This document shows, in pieces, positions 5,048-5,844 of a stretch of 5,844 nt of DNA. Origin of the DNA: Thermoplasmata archaeon (GTDB lineage Archaea; Thermoplasmatota; Thermoplasmata; Thermoplasmatales; Thermoplasmataceae); contig JAKAYN010000014.1 in NCBI GenBank assembly GCA_021826785.1, forward strand, positions 3,181 through 9,024. Reading direction: 5' to 3'. Position 1 is the stretch's first letter. Each line of letters starts with the position of its first letter. The position numbers were made by a program, and so were the translations under genes. The notes beneath the pieces are model-generated. The model was given only the letters and a program-made list of their open reading frames with translations, searched no databases and was not told the DNA's origin.

Positions 5048-5844
5048 TCGACCATCTCCAGTGTTAATGTATGGCCACCGCCACCTCCATGACATATTGT
5101 TGCCAGGCCAGTCTTCATATGCCTAGATTTTAATGCGTTTATTAATGTTACTATGATTCTTGAACCACTGTTTCCAAGAGGATGCCCAATGGCGATTGCA
5201 CCGCCGTTAACATTGAACCTGTCATTGTCTATTTTTAGCTGATCCCTTACTATAATGGATGCAACCGAAAATGCTTCATTATGTTCAACAAGATCGTAGT
5301 AATCTATGCTTTTGTTTTGTTTCTCAAGAAGCTTTTTTGTCGCCGGTATTGGCGCCTCAACAAAATCCCTTGGATCTAAAGACGCTGAAGAATATCCTGT
5401 TATCCTTGCAATCGGTTTTAAATCGTATTCATTTACTGCCTTCTCAGAGGCTATTACAAGTGCTGATGCACCATCTGAAAGCTGTGATGAGTTGCCGGCA
5501 GTTAATATTCCATTTCTATCGAATGCGGGATTAAGTGCCTCCAAATCTTTCATTGTGGTTTTTCTTAAACCCTCGTCCTTAATTACATCATTGACGGGCA
5601 CAATTTCATTTTTAAATTCACCGCTTTCAGTTGCCCTTATTGCCCTTTCCTGGCTTTGAACAGAGTAAGAGTCTGCGTCCTCCCTTGTTAGATTGTATTT
5701 TCTCGCGCTTCTCTCTGCGGAAACGCCCATGTGTTCATAGTACATAGCATCAATTAAACCGTCAACCAGCATTGAATCCTCTATTTTTGTGTTTTTATAC
5801 AAAAGCTGTTTTGGCCCCCAGCGAAACTCGCTTCCGAGCAAAAG
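5044..5844 (-). CDS. Thiolase (acetyl-CoA C-acyltransferase), C-terminal two thirds
   Basis: The visible 266 residues are the C-terminal part of a thiolase of about 390 residues. The frame continues beyond the right edge, so the N-terminus with the nucleophilic cysteine is not in view. Visible motifs are HMGVSAE, GNSSQLSDGASAL, a NEAF motif (Asn codon 5278-5280), GGAIAIGHPLGNSGSR with the catalytic His (codon 5182-5184), and the C-terminal CHGGGGG loop with the second catalytic Cys (codon 5092-5094). The enzyme cleaves 3-ketoacyl-CoA to acetyl-CoA and a shorter acyl-CoA, or condenses two acetyl-CoA units in reverse. The NEAF motif places it in the bacterial-type thiolase group rather than the SCP2-like archaeal thiolases that work with HMG-CoA synthase. 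The downstream dehydrogenase also points to acyl-CoA turnover rather than isoprenoid synthesis. The TTG at 5841 is an internal Leu codon, not the start. The promoter must lie outside the window. Confidence 0.9.
   Translation of the reverse strand, partial: LLLGSEFRWGPKQLLYKNTKIEDSMLVDGLIDAMYYEHMGVSAERSARKYNLTREDADSYSVQSQERAIRATESGEFKNEIVPVNDVIKDEGLRKTTMKDLEALNPAFDRNGILTAGNSSQLSDGASALVIASEKAVNEYDLKPIARITGYSSASLDPRDFVEAPIPATKKLLEKQNKSIDYYDLVEHNEAFSVASIIVRDQLKIDNDRFNVNGGAIAIGHPLGNSGSRIIVTLINALKSRHMKTGLATICHGGGGGHTLTLEMVE
5056..5059 (-). promoter_or_regulatory. Shine-Dalgarno GGAG for the dehydrogenase start
   Basis: On the minus strand GGAG lies 8 bases before the ATG at 5047, inside the last codons of the thiolase gene. 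It supports that start over the in-frame upstream ATG at 5095. It also contrasts with the apparently leaderless first genes in this window: an internal operon gene needs a ribosome site, while promoter-proximal genes do not. Confidence 0.6.

Noticed and set aside
5048..5095. 16-residue N-terminal extension of the dehydrogenase
   Set aside because: It would overlap the thiolase end by 52 bases, adds an Arg/Trp-rich tail before the Rossmann strand, and a good Shine-Dalgarno precedes the ATG at 5047.
5306..5659. Plus-strand open frame of 117 codons
   Set aside because: Antisense to conserved thiolase sequence and without a promoter or known domain.

Overview
The window is AT-rich archaeal DNA that most resembles the order Thermoplasmatales, with a Picrophilus- or Ferroplasma-like genome as the best guess. 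The grounds are the low GC content, heavy use of ATA, AGA/AGG and GCA codons, start codons placed about 26-35 bp behind TATA-like boxes with no Shine-Dalgarno sequence (leaderless style), and an Nre-family gene, which is an archaeal marker. This placement is inference; no database search was possible.

Layout: (1) On the minus strand, 1-1220 holds a nearly complete NreA-type DNA repair gene whose last codons run off the left edge. (2) 1221-1826 is a 606-bp AT-rich divergent intergenic region. It carries the promoters of both flanking genes, an 8-bp inverted repeat, and a stretch that may be the remains of a small gene. (3) On the plus strand, 1827-3473 encodes a thiamine-diphosphate and probably FAD-dependent enzyme of the pyruvate oxidase / PoxB clade. 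(4) On the plus strand, 3521-4225 encodes a DUF72 (YecE-like) protein, probably from its own promoter. (5) On the minus strand, a thiolase (5044-5844, 5' end off the right edge) is followed, with a 4-base ATGA overlap, by a complete 3-hydroxyacyl-CoA dehydrogenase (4226-5047). The dehydrogenase meets the DUF72 gene tail to tail with no base between the stop codons.

The thiolase and dehydrogenase form a translationally coupled pair for consecutive steps of acyl-CoA metabolism (3-hydroxyacyl-CoA to 3-ketoacyl-CoA to acetyl-CoA plus a shortened acyl-CoA, or the reverse). The pyruvate oxidase-like enzyme would yield acetate and CO2 from pyruvate. Both activities suit an organotrophic acidophile that handles organic acids, but the genes are on opposite strands and no shared regulation is visible. 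The Nre and DUF72 genes look like independent housekeeping units.

I found no tRNA, rRNA, CRISPR array, intact insertion sequence or clear novel multi-gene system. The most useful leads are the anchor-less pyruvate oxidase with altered cofactor-loop residues, the non-canonical PCNA-binding tail of Nre, and the possible gene relic in the intergenic region.
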